64,000 nt of DNA from CAWJLE01 sp963843645 (GTDB taxonomy: Bacteria > Chloroflexota > Anaerolineae > DAOTYC01): assembly GCA_963843645.1 (NCBI GenBank), contig CAWJLE010000005.1, forward strand, positions 620,001-684,000. The letters are read 5' to 3'. Positions 35,686 through 45,745 of the stretch are shown piece after piece; within the stretch, counting starts at the first letter, position 1; the number at the start of each line of letters is the position of its first letter. A model generated the notes under the pieces. It was not told where the DNA came from. It worked only from the letters and a program-made list of their open reading frames with translations, and ran no database searches. The position numbers and the translations under genes were made by a program.

Positions 35686-36707
35686 GGTCGCGTCTGAGTG
35701 GAGCCTCGTGGCCGTTTACCCGGTGCGATCGTGCCCACCTCCAGCCGACTGACCTGGCAGAACCGTTGGGACCACTGGCTCGCCCGCTGGAGCGTGAACC
35801 GCGGCGCGCATCGCGTGACGCCCGGTCTCTATGCCTTGGGCCAGCCGAACCCTGAGTCCCCCGTGTTCGTCACCGCCAACTACACTCTCAGTTTTGACGC
35901 GTTGCGGTCGGCCCTGCCGGGGATGGACGGCTACATTTTGGTGCTGGATACGAAGGGCATCAACGTTTGGTGCGCGGCCGGAAAGGGCACGTTCGGCACA
36001 GACGAGTTGGTCAGGCGCATCGAGCTGACCCGGCTGGCGGACGTCGTTGCTCGCCGCGTGGTCATCCTGCCTCAGTTGGGTGCGACGGGTGTGGCTGCCC
36101 ACGACGTCAAGCGGCGCAGCGGCTTCCGCGTGGAATACGGTCCGGTACGCGCTCGAGACCTGCCCGAGTATTTGCGGGCCGGCCAGGCGACGCGAGACAT
36201 GCGCCGCGTGCGTTTCGATTGGGCGGACCGCCTCGTGCTCGTCCCCGTGGAGATCGTTCACACGTTCGTCGGGATGATCGTCGGAGCCGTGATTCTGTTT
36301 GTGATCGGCGGATTCGTGCCGGCGCTGGCGGCGCTGGCGGCCGTGTTGGGCGGGTGCGTGCTCTTCCCGCTGCTGTTGCCCTGGCTTCCCACGCGGGAGT
36401 TCAGCTCCAAAGGCTTCATCCTGGGTACACTCGTGGCCCTGCCGTTCGCCAGTGCGGTTGGCTTCCCAACCTGGTTTCACGTGGTGGCAGCGGCTCATCT
36501 GGCTGGAGATCAGCCTGCTCGGCATGCCGGCGGTCACCGCATACCTGGCCTTGAATTTCACTGGCTCGATCGACCTTCACGTCGAGGACGGGGGTCCGGG
36601 CTGAGATGAGCACCTACGTGCCGTATATGGCGGCGATGGCGGCGGTAGCCGCGTTATCGATTGTGGCGCTGGCCGTGTTTCGTGTGGCCGGCGTGGTAGG
36701 AGGATAA
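35675..36707 (+). CDS. hgcA: HgcA, corrinoid protein for mercury methylation (apparent frameshifts)
   Basis: The corrinoid-binding half has NYTLSFDALRSALPGMDGYILVLDTKGI followed by the diagnostic cap-helix motif NVWCAAGK (35962-35985), whose Cys is the cobalt ligand of HgcA. The C-terminal half is membrane-embedded (VEIVHTFVGMIVGAVILFVI and further helices). Three one-base shifts are needed. One near 35728 gives a start at ATG 35675, or 35660 (MEREVASEW...). One near 36485 leads into WQRLIWLEISLLGMPAVTAYLALNFTGS. One near 36575 leads into STFTSRTGVRAEM and a last helix ending at 36707. That yields about 344 residues, normal for the family. HgcA transfers a methyl group from its corrinoid to Hg(II). 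hgcB follows 2 bases later. Confidence 0.92.
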
Positions 36708-36709
36708 GG

Positions 36710-37139
36710 ATGTTCGGTCGATCACCCGTGGCCGTGGCGAATACGCTCCAGTACGACTCCCGGCTTTGCATCAATTGTGGCATGTGCCTGGCGGTCTGTC
36801 CGCATGCGCGTGTTCGGGCCGGGAACTGGACGTTGTCCGCCTGGTGAACCCTGATGCGTGCATGGAGTGCGGCGCCTGTCAGCGCAATTGCCCGACTGAC
36901 GCCATCACGGTGGAAAGCGGCGTGGGTTGCGCTGCGGCGATGATCCGCGCGGCCCTCACCGGTTCGAAAGTGATCAGCTGCGACGAGATCAGGCTGCTGT
37001 GGAGGATCGGCTGAGACCGCTCCGTCATCGTGCTGCTGTGGCAGCGGTGCTGAATCCGGCGCGAGCTGCAGCTCGACCGATTCCGTGCGCAGGGGACTCG
37101 GATTGTGGCTGCGGCCCGAAGTCCTCGTGTTGCGGATGA
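36710..37139 (+). CDS. hgcB: HgcB, ferredoxin partner of HgcA (apparent frameshifts)
   Basis: ATG 36710 has GGAGGATAAGG upstream, inside the end of hgcA. Two [4Fe-4S] binding motifs are visible: CINCGMCLAVCPH, and after two compensating shifts CMECGACQRNCPTDAI. These are followed by the HgcB hallmark ESGVGCAAAMI. The frame with the second cluster stops at 37014. Another frame ends in the Cys-rich tail SDCGCGPKSSCCG at 37139, like the vicinal Cys pair at HgcB C-termini, so a further shift probably extends the gene to there. HgcB reduces the HgcA corrinoid. The exact end is uncertain. Confidence 0.88.
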
Positions 37140-37161
37140 ATTGTTGGAGATCGGCGTCAGG

Positions 37162-38166
37162 TTGAGGATCGCACAGGTCAACGAGATTGCCAACGTGCCG
37201 TCGACGCTGGCAAAAGGCCTGCGCCTGTTGGGACACGACGTGGAGGTCCTGCCACTGAAACTGGTGGGGGGCAAGCGCTCCACCTGGGCCAAGCTGTTCC
37301 TCGCGCCGATACGATTGCAGGAAATTGGGGCTGTGAACGGGCGCATCCGCTCCGGTCGGTACCAGGTGGTCCATTTGCATTTCGCGTACCTGGGTTGGGC
37401 TGGGATTTTGGGGAGATACGAGTACTACTCGCACTGCCACGGAACGGACGTGCGGAGTGGGTTGCACGACCCGGTGCGACGTCCTTTTGTCGTTCGTGCT
37501 CTGCAGCGAGCGAGGCGGGTCTTTTACTCGACACCGGACCTGCGCGAACACGTCACTCCTGTTCGCGGCGATGCCGTCTTCATTCCCAACCCGGTCGATA
37601 CCGATCTCTTTCGGCCCGCTCCAGGGCAGAGACCCCGGTCCACTGGACAGCCCGGCGGCGGGCGGCTGCGAGTGCTGTTTATCAGCGCCCTGAGCAGCAT
37701 CAAAGGGGTCGAGAAGGCGTTCCAGGTCATCGAGCAACTGCAGCGTGAGGCGCCCGGCATCGAGATCGCCGTATTTGGTTTCGGCGACCGCGCCGGCGCG
37801 TACGTGGATCGACCTGGAATCACGGTTGTGCCGCATGTACCCTACCACGAGGTGCCCGCCATCATCCGGAGTTTCGATGTGGCGGTCGGCCAGCTTCGCC
37901 TGGGCATCCTGTCCATGTCGGAATTGGAGACGATGGCCTGCGGAGTGCCGGTTGTCGGCGAGTTCCGCTACCCCGAAGTCTATGAGGATCCGGCTCCCCT
38001 CGTCGATGGGGAGGATCCCAACGAGTGGACCGCGCACGTTCTGCGGCTGCTGGACAGCGAGTCCTTGCGGGCGGAGATTGGCGAGCGCTCGCGCAGCTGG
38101 GTGGTGGCCCATCACGATTATCGGCAGGTCGCCCGACTGGTTGATGGATACTATGAGCGCGCCTGA
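37162..38166 (+). CDS. Glycosyltransferase family 4 (GT-B)
   Basis: About 334 residues from TTG 37162 (LRIAQVNEIANVPSTLAKGL, the nucleotide-binding start of GT4 enzymes); the frame is open from GTG 37105, which would overlap the hgcB tail. The acceptor half has VVHLHFAYLGW and HCHGTDVRSG. The donor half has VLFISALSSIKGVEKAFQVIEQL and the EX7E-like block LSMSELETMACGVPVVGEF. It transfers a sugar from an NDP or lipid donor to a growing glycan in the cytoplasm. It is intact in one frame, and the next gene overlaps its end by 14 bases. Confidence 0.85.
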   Translation: MRIAQVNEIANVPSTLAKGLRLLGHDVEVLPLKLVGGKRSTWAKLFLAPIRLQEIGAVNGRIRSGRYQVVHLHFAYLGWAGILGRYEYYSHCHGTDVRSGLHDPVRRPFVVRALQRARRVFYSTPDLREHVTPVRGDAVFIPNPVDTDLFRPAPGQRPRSTGQPGGGRLRVLFISALSSIKGVEKAFQVIEQLQREAPGIEIAVFGFGDRAGAYVDRPGITVVPHVPYHEVPAIIRSFDVAVGQLRLGILSMSELETMACGVPVVGEFRYPEVYEDPAPLVDGEDPNEWTAHVLRLLDSESLRAEIGERSRSWVVAHHDYRQVARLVDGYYERA

Positions 38167-39220
38167 GAACGCCCTGGTCGCCCGGCGGACAGTCCTGTTG
38201 ATGCCTGCCCGCGGGTCAGCGTCGTGCTGGCCATGCGCAACGAGGCGGCATTCATCGAACGATCTCTGCAAACGCTGGTCGACCAGGATTACCCGCGTGA
38301 TCGGATGGAGATCCTGGTGGTCGATGGTATGTCCGACGACCGGTCGCCGGACATCGTGCAGGCATGGAGCGCTCGCTACCTGCCATTACGCTTACTACGC
38401 AATCCGAAGCGTCGGACTCCTTCGGCTTCAACGTCGGCATTCGAGCGGCAACGGGCGACCTCGTCGCTATCGTCAGTGCGCACTGCGAGCTGGAGCCGGA
38501 CTACATCAGCCAGTGCGTGAGCTGCCTGGAGCGGAGCGGCGCGGACAACGTCGGCGGGCCCATGCGGCCGGCCAGTGAATCCTTCTGGAGCCGGACCATC
38601 GGTCTGGCAACCAGCACGCCGTTTGGCATCGGCAATTCCCAGTTCCACTACTCACAGAAAGAGCAGTTCGTCGATACGGTCTATATGGGCATGTACCGGC
38701 GCGAGATGCTGGCGCGAGATCGGCCTGTTCGACGAGACGTTGGTGCGCAATCAGGACTACGAACTGAACTATCGGCTGCGCGCTGCCGGAGGTAAGATTT
38801 TCATATACGCCGGCCATCAAGTCGTGGTATCATGGCCGTTCGACGCTGCGTGACTTGTGGGCGCAATACTTCCAATATGGGTTTTGGAAGGCGCGCGTCG
38901 TTCGTCTGCACCCCGATTCGACGCGGCCACGCCACCTGGTCGCCCCGGCATTCATCCTGGCCCTGGCGTTCGCAGCATTGCTGGCATTGCTCTATCGACC
39001 GGCCGCGATCCTCTTGGCGCTGATCGTGCTGGCTTACGCCGCTGCGGCAGCACTAACGACGGCCGCGCTGGCTCTGCGGCAGCGCGACTGGCGGTTTTGG
39101 TGGAGCTTGCCGGCCACGTTCGTCGTGATTCACTTCAGCTGGGGTCTGGGCTTTTGGTGGAGTTGGACGCGCTGGCTTTCGAACGGTGGGAAAGAATTGA
39201 CCCCGAGGTCGGTAACCTGA
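38153..39220 (+). CDS. Glycosyltransferase family 2, ExoA-like (several apparent frameshifts)
   Basis: The gene starts at ATG 38153 (MSAPENALVARRTVL), overlapping the preceding gene. Pieces in different frames line up as one GT-A enzyme: VLAMRNEAAFIERSLQTLVDQDYPRDRMEILVVDGMSDD, then SFGFNVGIRAATGDLVAIVSAHCELEPDY, then GLFDETLVRNQDYELNYRLRAAGG (the ED-like catalytic block). The C-terminus has two or three membrane helices (FILALAFAALLALLY). At least three one-base shifts are needed, near 38215, 38360 and 38720. ExoA-type enzymes add sugars to lipid-linked exopolysaccharide at the membrane. The identity is secure; the exact reading is not. Confidence 0.75.
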
Positions 39221-39238
39221 GACTTCTGAGAGGGCCTT

Positions 39239-40624
39239 GTGCAGGTTTCGCAACGTCGTTCGCTCCTTATCATTGCCGACATTATGCTGGTCAACGTGGC
39301 CGCATTCCTGGCGCTCTGGCTGGGCGCGCAGCGCTCGCATTGGCCGTTCTCGCTCGACTTCGTGACCACTCGCTTCTACTGGTTCCTGGCCCCCACTCTC
39401 GGCTACTTTATTCTGGCCACCGTCAACGACTGCTACGACCTGAAGATCGCGTCAGATCGCACGATGATCGCCTGGGCGTTGGTAAGGGTCACCGTGCAGA
39501 TGCTGCTGGCCTATCTGGTGGTCTACTTCGTCTCGCCGCGAGCCTCGCTGCCGCGCCACATCATCGGCTTCTTCAGCCTTCTCTTGCCGGTGTCGCTGCT
39601 CCTGTGGCGATGGGCCTACATCGCGGTCTTCAGCCATCCTGGCTTGCGACGGCGCGTGCTCATCGTCGGTGCCGGCTGGGCCGGGCAGGTCATCGCCGAG
39701 GCCATCCACGAGAACCTCAGCTCCGAATACGAGCTGATGGGTTTCGTGGACGATGATAAGGCCAAGCAGGGCCAACGAGTCGATGGGTTGCCGGTCCTGG
39801 GATCCACCGACGATCTGTGTGAGCTGACGGCGCGACTGAGCGTTTTCGAAGTCGTGGTCGCCATCAGCCGCAACATCAGGGGCCCCCTGTTCCAGAACAT
39901 CTTGGGGTGTCACGAGCAGGGCGTTCAGATCACGCCGATGTCCTTGCTCTTCGAGGAAGTGCTGGGCCGCGTTCCGGTCGAGCACGTTGGCGACAACTGG
40001 TTCCTCGTGCTGCCGCTGAGCAACTCCGAGTCATTCAGCCTGACGATGCTCGTTAAGCGAACCGTCGATATTGTGGTCTCGCTCGCTGGGCTGATACTGT
40101 TCTGCATCCTGTTGCCTTTTCTGGCGACTGCGATCAAGCTGGACTCGCCGGGGCCGGTCTTCTACAAGCAGACTCGGGTGGGCAAAGCCGGTCGAGTGTT
40201 CGAGCTGTTGAAGCTGCGTTCGATGGTCTGCAATGCGGAGTGCGATGGCAAGCCGGTGTGGGCGGATGCCAACGACCGGCGAATCACCCGCGTGGGCGCT
40301 GTGCTGCGCAAGACCCGGCTGGACGAAATGCCGCAGTTCTACAACGTTCTCAAGGGCAATATGAGCCTGATCGGGCCGCGCCCGGAACGCCCGGAATTCG
40401 TGGCCGAGCTGACGGAGCGGATTCCGTTCTATCGCGCGCGGCTGGCGGTGCGACCCGGACTGACGGGCTGGGCGCAGACCCGGTTCTCGTACAGCAGCTC
40501 GGTCGAGGACTCTATCATCAAGCTGCAGTACGATCTGTACTACATCAAGCACCAGTCGCTGTATCTGGACCTGTTGATATTCCTTCGCACGTTCGGCGTC
40601 GTCGTGAGTCTGAAAGGGAGATGA
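39239..40624 (+). CDS. Exopolysaccharide polyprenyl glycosylphosphotransferase
   Basis: 461 residues from GTG 39239, intact. The N-terminal half has about five membrane helices and a CoA-binding-like segment (RRVLIVGAGWAGQVIAEAI). The C-terminal half is the bacterial sugar transferase domain: KRTVDIVVSLAGLILF, SPGPVFYKQTRVGKAGRVFELLKLRSM, LRKTRLDEMPQFYNVLKGNMSLIGPRPERPEF. It transfers a hexose-1-phosphate from UDP-sugar to undecaprenyl phosphate, the first step of repeat-unit assembly. It fits the adjacent glycosyltransferases and flippase as one exopolysaccharide pathway. Confidence 0.93.
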   Translation: MQVSQRRSLLIIADIMLVNVAAFLALWLGAQRSHWPFSLDFVTTRFYWFLAPTLGYFILATVNDCYDLKIASDRTMIAWALVRVTVQMLLAYLVVYFVSPRASLPRHIIGFFSLLLPVSLLLWRWAYIAVFSHPGLRRRVLIVGAGWAGQVIAEAIHENLSSEYELMGFVDDDKAKQGQRVDGLPVLGSTDDLCELTARLSVFEVVVAISRNIRGPLFQNILGCHEQGVQITPMSLLFEEVLGRVPVEHVGDNWFLVLPLSNSESFSLTMLVKRTVDIVVSLAGLILFCILLPFLATAIKLDSPGPVFYKQTRVGKAGRVFELLKLRSMVCNAECDGKPVWADANDRRITRVGAVLRKTRLDEMPQFYNVLKGNMSLIGPRPERPEFVAELTERIPFYRARLAVRPGLTGWAQTRFSYSSSVEDSIIKLQYDLYYIKHQSLYLDLLIFLRTFGVVVSLKGR

Positions 40625-40628
40625 CCTC

Positions 40629-41591
40629 GTGGCTGCTTCGCTGCGCAACAAACGTATCCTGATTACCGGTGGTTGTGGCTTCATCGGCTCGCATTTGGTG
40701 GAGTCGTTGTGGCGCGACAACAAGGTGGTCGTCGTCGACGATCTGTCCGCCGGCTCGCTGTCCAACGTGGCTGGATTCGACGTGGAATTTCATCAGCAGG
40801 ACATCGCCGCGCCGCTGGACGAGATCATGGCTCGGATCGACGTGGTGTTTCACACTGCGGCCTCTGTGTCGGTGGCGGTTTCCGTGGCCGACCCGGCAGT
40901 GGATGCGGCGACGAACATCGGGGGCCTGCTGAACGTGCTGAACGCCGCCCGCCGGCACTCTATCGAACGCCTGGTATTCAGCTCGTCGGCTGCCGCCTAC
41001 GGCCCGGTGCAGTACCTGCCCATCGACGAAGCTCATCCAACCGATCCCATCTCGCCGTACGGGTTGACCAAGCTCACCGGAGAGCGGTATTTTCGCATGT
41101 TCCACCAACTGGAGGGGTTGCCGGCGGTGTGCCTGCGGTATTTCAACGTGTACGGCCCGCGGCAGCGCGCTAACAGCCCCTACTCGGGCGTGATCTCGAT
41201 TTTTGCCCAGAACGCGGTCGAGGGCCGACCGTCGGTGATCTACGGGGATGGCGAGCAGAGTCGCGATTTCGTGAATGTGAAGGACGTGGTGCGTGCCAAC
41301 ATCCTGGCCGCGTCGGCTCCGGCGGACGCAGCCGTCGGCCAGGTCTTCAACGTCGGGACGGGCCGGGCAACCACGCTCAACTATCTCGCGGAAGTGCTCG
41401 GCTTGACAAAGGACCTGGTGAGCCACGGTTCGGAGCGTCCCGGCGATATTCGCGCCAGCGTCGCCGACGCGCGGCGGATCGAATCCACCCTCGGGTTCCG
41501 CGCCGAGGTCGAGCTGGAGCAGGGGCTTCAGGAGTACGTTGCCTGGCGAGCCGCCGATCTCAAGCTTACGCCTGCGGCTCCGGAAAAATAG
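40629..41591 (+). CDS. NAD-dependent nucleotide-sugar epimerase (UDP-glucose 4-epimerase type)
   Basis: 320 residues, intact, starting at GTG 40629. It has the Rossmann GGCGFIGSHLVE motif at residue ~14, SSAAAYG with the catalytic Ser, and the YGLTK catalytic Tyr-Lys. This is an extended SDR fold. It interconverts NDP-sugars (Glc/Gal or uronic acid forms); the exact sugar cannot be fixed from sequence. It starts 4 bases after the previous gene and stops directly before the next, so the cluster is one operon. Confidence 0.93.
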   Translation: MAASLRNKRILITGGCGFIGSHLVESLWRDNKVVVVDDLSAGSLSNVAGFDVEFHQQDIAAPLDEIMARIDVVFHTAASVSVAVSVADPAVDAATNIGGLLNVLNAARRHSIERLVFSSSAAAYGPVQYLPIDEAHPTDPISPYGLTKLTGERYFRMFHQLEGLPAVCLRYFNVYGPRQRANSPYSGVISIFAQNAVEGRPSVIYGDGEQSRDFVNVKDVVRANILAASAPADAAVGQVFNVGTGRATTLNYLAEVLGLTKDLVSHGSERPGDIRASVADARRIESTLGFRAEVELEQGLQEYVAWRAADLKLTPAAPEK

Positions 41592-42977
41592 ATGAGTCTT
41601 GCCCCATTCCCGGCTCTCGCGCGCAGGCTGCCGTGGCTGCTCATCGCCCTGTCGCTCGCCCACAGCTTGCTGTATCTGGCTCTGACTCCGCCCTGGCAGG
41701 GGCCTGACGAGCCACGGCATTTCCAGTACGTCCAACTCATGCGGGACCTGGGTCGCGTTCCTTCCGCTGCCGACGCGCGGGCTGCCGTCGGCCTTCAAAG
41801 CGACGTGTACCGCTCGCTCACCGAGCAGCGCTTCTGGGAGTTGCGCGAGCATCGGTCCCCGCCGGCCGGCGAAAACCCGGATGCGGCCGCGGCCAGTCTG
41901 GAAATGCGCCGGCTGCTGCTCGTCGCGCCCGTCGAGCCTCCTCTGTTCTATGCTCTGTGTGGGGTCTTCCTCCGGCCCTTCCGCTCCGCGTCGATGCTGA
42001 CTCAGCTCTACGTCCTGCGTCTCTGGTCGGCCGTATTTGGCGCGGTCCTCGTAGGTCTTGCCTACGTCGCTGCCGGCAGCCTGTGGCCCGCCGACCGCAG
42101 GCCGCGGGCCCTGGCGGCGCTGTTCGTCGTCTTTCTGCCGATGCAGGCGTTCATGTCCGGCGTCTTCAACAGCGATGGCCTGGCCGACCTGTGGGCCGCC
42201 GGAGTATTCGCGTTCCTGGTCTGGATAGGCTTGCGGGGCGGATCGCCGGTGCGTTGGGTCGGGCTGACGGCGTGCCTGGCTCTGGCCGTGGCGACGAAAC
42301 GCACGACGTTGTTTTTGGTGCCACTCGTCGCATTGAGCTTGTGGTGGATTGTTCCGGGGCCGATTCGCCATCGTCGAGCATGGTGGTGGCTGGCTCTGGC
42401 CGGTGGAGTCTGCGGCGTGGCGGTTGGAGGGACGTTGCTGGCCACCAGTGGATCGATGGCAGCATGGAGCACGCTGGAGCCCTTGCGGACCTGGATCGCG
42501 TCCAGCCAGCCCACACTCGTGGCCGTTGTGGTCCATTTCAGCGTAAGCGTGATGCTGCAGTTCGCGAGCTTCTGGGCCGACTTCGGATGGATGAATGTGC
42601 CTCTGGACGTTGGTTGGTACGCGGGCCTCGCTGTTCTGAGCCTCGTTGCGCTCGCAGGCTGGGTGCGGTTTGGCCGGCGGGCGCGGCGCGGAGGGCAGGA
42701 CTCGGCCGCCGCTTGGACCTTGTGGCGTATGGTGACGCTGGCGGCAGTGCTGGTTGTGCTGCAGTCGATCGCTCTCATGGTGGTTCGGAACAGGCCGCAG
42801 CAGGGGCGCTACCTGTTCACCGCAATTGTGCCGCTGGCGATTGCCTTCACTGCCGGGTTGCTGGAGTGGATTCCGGATCGGGCCAGGCCGGCGTTCGGCG
42901 TCGCATGGGTCGTCGTGCTGGCGGGTTTCGACCTGGTGTGTGTGGTGGGTTATGCACTCCCTTTCTTCTATGCGTAG
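41592..42977 (+). CDS. DUF2142-like polytopic membrane protein
   Basis: 461 residues, intact, with about 10-12 hydrophobic helices. The N-terminal TPPWQGPDEPRHFQYVQLM motif is the typical acidic pair (DE) of this family and of GT-C glycosyltransferases. It also shows the LPMQAFMSGVFNSDGLADL block. Members are thought to attach sugars from polyprenyl carriers on the outer face of the membrane. It lies between the epimerase and an uncharacterised membrane protein that overlaps its stop. Confidence 0.8.
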   Translation: MSLAPFPALARRLPWLLIALSLAHSLLYLALTPPWQGPDEPRHFQYVQLMRDLGRVPSAADARAAVGLQSDVYRSLTEQRFWELREHRSPPAGENPDAAAASLEMRRLLLVAPVEPPLFYALCGVFLRPFRSASMLTQLYVLRLWSAVFGAVLVGLAYVAAGSLWPADRRPRALAALFVVFLPMQAFMSGVFNSDGLADLWAAGVFAFLVWIGLRGGSPVRWVGLTACLALAVATKRTTLFLVPLVALSLWWIVPGPIRHRRAWWWLALAGGVCGVAVGGTLLATSGSMAAWSTLEPLRTWIASSQPTLVAVVVHFSVSVMLQFASFWADFGWMNVPLDVGWYAGLAVLSLVALAGWVRFGRRARRGGQDSAAAWTLWRMVTLAAVLVVLQSIALMVVRNRPQQGRYLFTAIVPLAIAFTAGLLEWIPDRARPAFGVAWVVVLAGFDLVCVVGYALPFFYA

Positions 42978-43657
42978 GCGTCGCTGGATCGTCCCGGCAC
43001 TCCTGGCGGTGGCCGTCCCGTTGGCTCTGCTAGGCGTACTGGGGACCGTGGACTGGGCGGCGGCCGGACAGATGATATTCGACTCGACCCTGACGCTCGC
43101 GCCCGGCGCTGAGGTGCGTCAGGCGCTGGACGTGACGGGACCTGGGCTGGTCGGCCTCGACGTCAACCTGTTCAGGAAAGGAGCAACCGGCGGCGCCCTG
43201 GCGCTTCGTGTGACGGCCGACCCGGAGGGCCGGGACGTTCTGGTGGCGGCCGAGGTGCCGGCAACAGTGTTGGAGGATCGGTTGAGCCTCGTGCGGCGGC
43301 CGCTGGCGTATACAGCTTTCCGATTTCCGGTGCTTGGCTCTGTGGCGAACGGCCGGGTCTGGCTGTGGCTGGAGTCGCGCGCCGACCGGCCTGTCTTCGC
43401 CCGTGCGCTGACGGATCCGTACGGAAGCGCCACCGGCGCCGCCTTGAGCACGCACGACGGTGGCGGCTGGCCGCGCGGATCGCCGGCTCGCGCTGAGGTT
43501 GCATTATCAGCGTCCCCTGACCCACAATCTGGCGCTGCTTGCCGCTCGGCTAACTCAAGCGCGCCCCGGTGTCTTCGGACAGACGTGGCTTTACGTAATA
43601 ATACTGATTGTGTATTCGGCGCTCTTGGCGTCGACCGTGTGGTGTCTATCTCGTTGA
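42970..43657 (+). CDS. Uncharacterised two-helix membrane protein (apparent frameshift)
   Basis: ATG 42970 overlaps the end of the previous gene (ATG 42952 is possible). N-terminal helix IVPALLAVAVPLALLGVLG, a beta-rich extracellular part (ALDVTGPGLVGLDVNLF ... ALRVTADPEGRDVLV), and after a one-base shift near 43470 a C-terminal helix (WLYVIILIVYSALLASTV) ending WCLSR at 43657. The total is about 229 residues. Tandem position with the DUF2142-like gene suggests they act together. No family recognised. Confidence 0.6.
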
Positions 43658-43684
43658 GGTAAACGTGGAGGCTGTGGACTGATC

Positions 43685-45643
43685 ATGCAAGTGGATGCGT
43701 ACGACGTGATTGTGGTCGGGGCCGGGCACGCCGGCTGTGAGGCCGCCCTGGCGGCCGCCCGGATGGGTTGCGCCACGCTGATGGTGACGATGAACATGGA
43801 TCTCGATCGCCCAGATGCCTTGCAACCCGAGCATCGGCGGACCGGGCAAGGGCCACCTGGTGCGCGAGATCGATGCGCTTGGGCGGAGAGATGGGGCAGG
43901 CCACCGATCGCAACTTCATTCAGATTCGGCTGTTGAACGGCTCCAAGGGACCGGCCGTGCAGGCGCTGCGTGCCCAGGCCGACAAGCGGCGCTATTCTCT
44001 GCAGATGAAGCACGCGCTGGAGAATCACGCCGAACCTGACGCTCATCCAGGGCATGGTCGTGCGCCTGACGCCGACTCGTCGAAGACGGCCGCGTGACGG
44101 GGGTGGTCACGCACTTGGGGCGTGAATACCGGGCCAAGGCCGTGGTCATCACCTCGGGCACCTTCCTCAACGGGCGGATCCTCAGTGGCGAGCACGTCTT
44201 CGACGCGGGCCGGGCCGGGCGAATTCCCGGCGCGCGGATTGTCGGCTTGCCTGGCTGAGCTGGGCCTGCAGATTGCGCGCCTGACGACGAACACGCCGCC
44301 GCGCGTCGACGCCCGAACCATAGACTTTTCGGTGACCAGGCCGCAGCCGGGCAGTGATACTCCGCTGTATTTCAGCTTCCAGGCGGAGGATCCCGCCTAC
44401 CGCGACGACTGCAGCCCGCCGGTTGCCGCCGCCTGATCAACCCGGTGTATCCGATCGAGCATCCGATCTCGTGGCGACCGCAGCTTCCCTGCTACCTGGT
44501 CCACAGCACCGAAGCCACTTATCGCATCGTCAAGGAGAACCTGCACCGGTCGCCCATCGTGTCGGGCTTCATCGAGGCCATCGGGCCGCGCTATTGCCCG
44601 TCGTTCGAGGAGAAGGTCGTGCACTTCCCGCACCACGTCACTCACCAGCTCTTCCTGGAGCCGGAAGGATGGCAGACCGGCGAGGTTTACGTGCAGGGGC
44701 TGTTCACCGGCATGCCAGAAGAGGTGCAGCTGGATATGCTGCACAGCATCCCGGCGCTGCGCCAGGCTCGCATCATGCGTCCCGGCTACGCCATCGAGTA
44801 CGATCACGTGCCCCCGTACCAGATCAAACCCTCGCTGGAGACGAAGGCCGTTGCCGGACTGTTTCTGGGTGGGCAGATCAACGGCACGTCCGGCTACGAG
44901 GAAGCCGCCGCCCAGGGCCTCATGGCCGGAATCAATGCGGCCCGCTACGCGCAGGACCGCGCGCCGGTGATTCTGGGTCGCGACCAGGCCTACATCGGCG
45001 TGCTGATCGACGATCTCGGTGACCAAGGAGCTCGACGAGCCGTACCGCATCATGACGTCGCGTGCCGAATACCGCCTGCTTCTGCGGCAAGACAATGCCG
45101 ACCTGCGCCTGTCGCCCATCGGCCACGAGATCGGCCTGTTGCCCGCTGCGCGCTACGAGCGCGTCCGGCAGCAAGGACGAGGCAATACAGTGATGTGTTG
45201 GCTCCGTGCTGGGGTCGACCTGGCTGCGGCCAACGGCCGAAACGAACGATACCCTGGCCGCCTTTGGCGTGTCTCCAATCGATGACGGTCGTGAATGGAC
45301 TGCAGCTTCTGCGCCGGCCGGACGTGCACTTCGATCTGCTGGCGGCGCTGTTCCAGCGCTGGCCTCGGCGGCCGCAGCCAGGTTCGCGAGCAGGTGGAGA
45401 TCGAAGCCAAGTACTCCGGTTACATCGAGAAGCAGCGGGAGCAGGTGGAGAGGTTCCGCCGCGTCGAGGCGCGGCACATTCCGGCGGGCTTCGACTTCAT
45501 GACACGTGGCCGGCATCCGGCTGGAGGCGCGTGAGAAGCTGACGCGCCACCAGCCTGCCACCCTCGGCCAGGCCTCGCGACTCTCCGGCGTCAACCCGGC
45601 GGACCTGTCAGTGCTCCTGGTGCATCTGGAGCGCCACGGCTGA
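43685..45643 (+). CDS. mnmG: MnmG/GidA tRNA-modification FAD enzyme (many apparent frameshifts)
   Basis: ATG 43685 opens MQVDAYDVIVVGAGHAGCEAALAAARMG (FAD Rossmann). Later pieces in shifted frames are unmistakable: CNPSIGGPGKGHLVREIDALGG, NGSKGPAVQALRAQADK, VVITSGTFLNG, NPVYPIEHPISWRPQLP, then a long clean stretch with LHSIPALRQARIMRPGYAIEYDHV, LFLGGQINGTSGYEEAAAQG, SRAEYRLLLRQDNAD and the C-terminal VEIEAKYSGYIEKQ. Length is about 650 residues, normal. With MnmE it installs the cmnm5 group on the wobble uridine of several tRNAs. At least seven shifts are needed. Loss of such a gene would be deleterious, so they argue for sequence errors. Confidence 0.92.
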
Positions 45644-45745
45644 CCTGTCGGACACAAGGCAAACACGTAGCGCGTCACCCTGCCACGTCCCTGGCCCCTA
45701 TGGGCGGTAGCCGTGAGGGAGCGTCACTCCTGCGATGTGCACCCA

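Noticed and set aside
35675..36707. CdhD-type corrinoid iron-sulfur protein of the Wood-Ljungdahl pathway instead of HgcA
   Set aside because: NVWCAAGK, C-terminal membrane helices and the hgcB neighbour fit HgcA; no other acetyl-CoA pathway genes are near.
36577..38271. Long minus-strand open frame (564 codons) opposite hgcB and the glycosyltransferases
   Set aside because: Composition is Arg/His/Gln-rich and the plus strand encodes recognisable HgcB and GT4/GT2 motifs; it is a shadow frame.
40545..42536. Long minus-strand open frame (663 codons) opposite the epimerase and DUF2142-like genes
   Set aside because: No domain; the plus strand has two intact known families there.
34309..45643. 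A cluster of pseudogenes, because so many frames are broken
   Set aside because: The breaks are single-base, hit essential mnmG as well, and leave long conserved stretches intact; sequence error is simpler.
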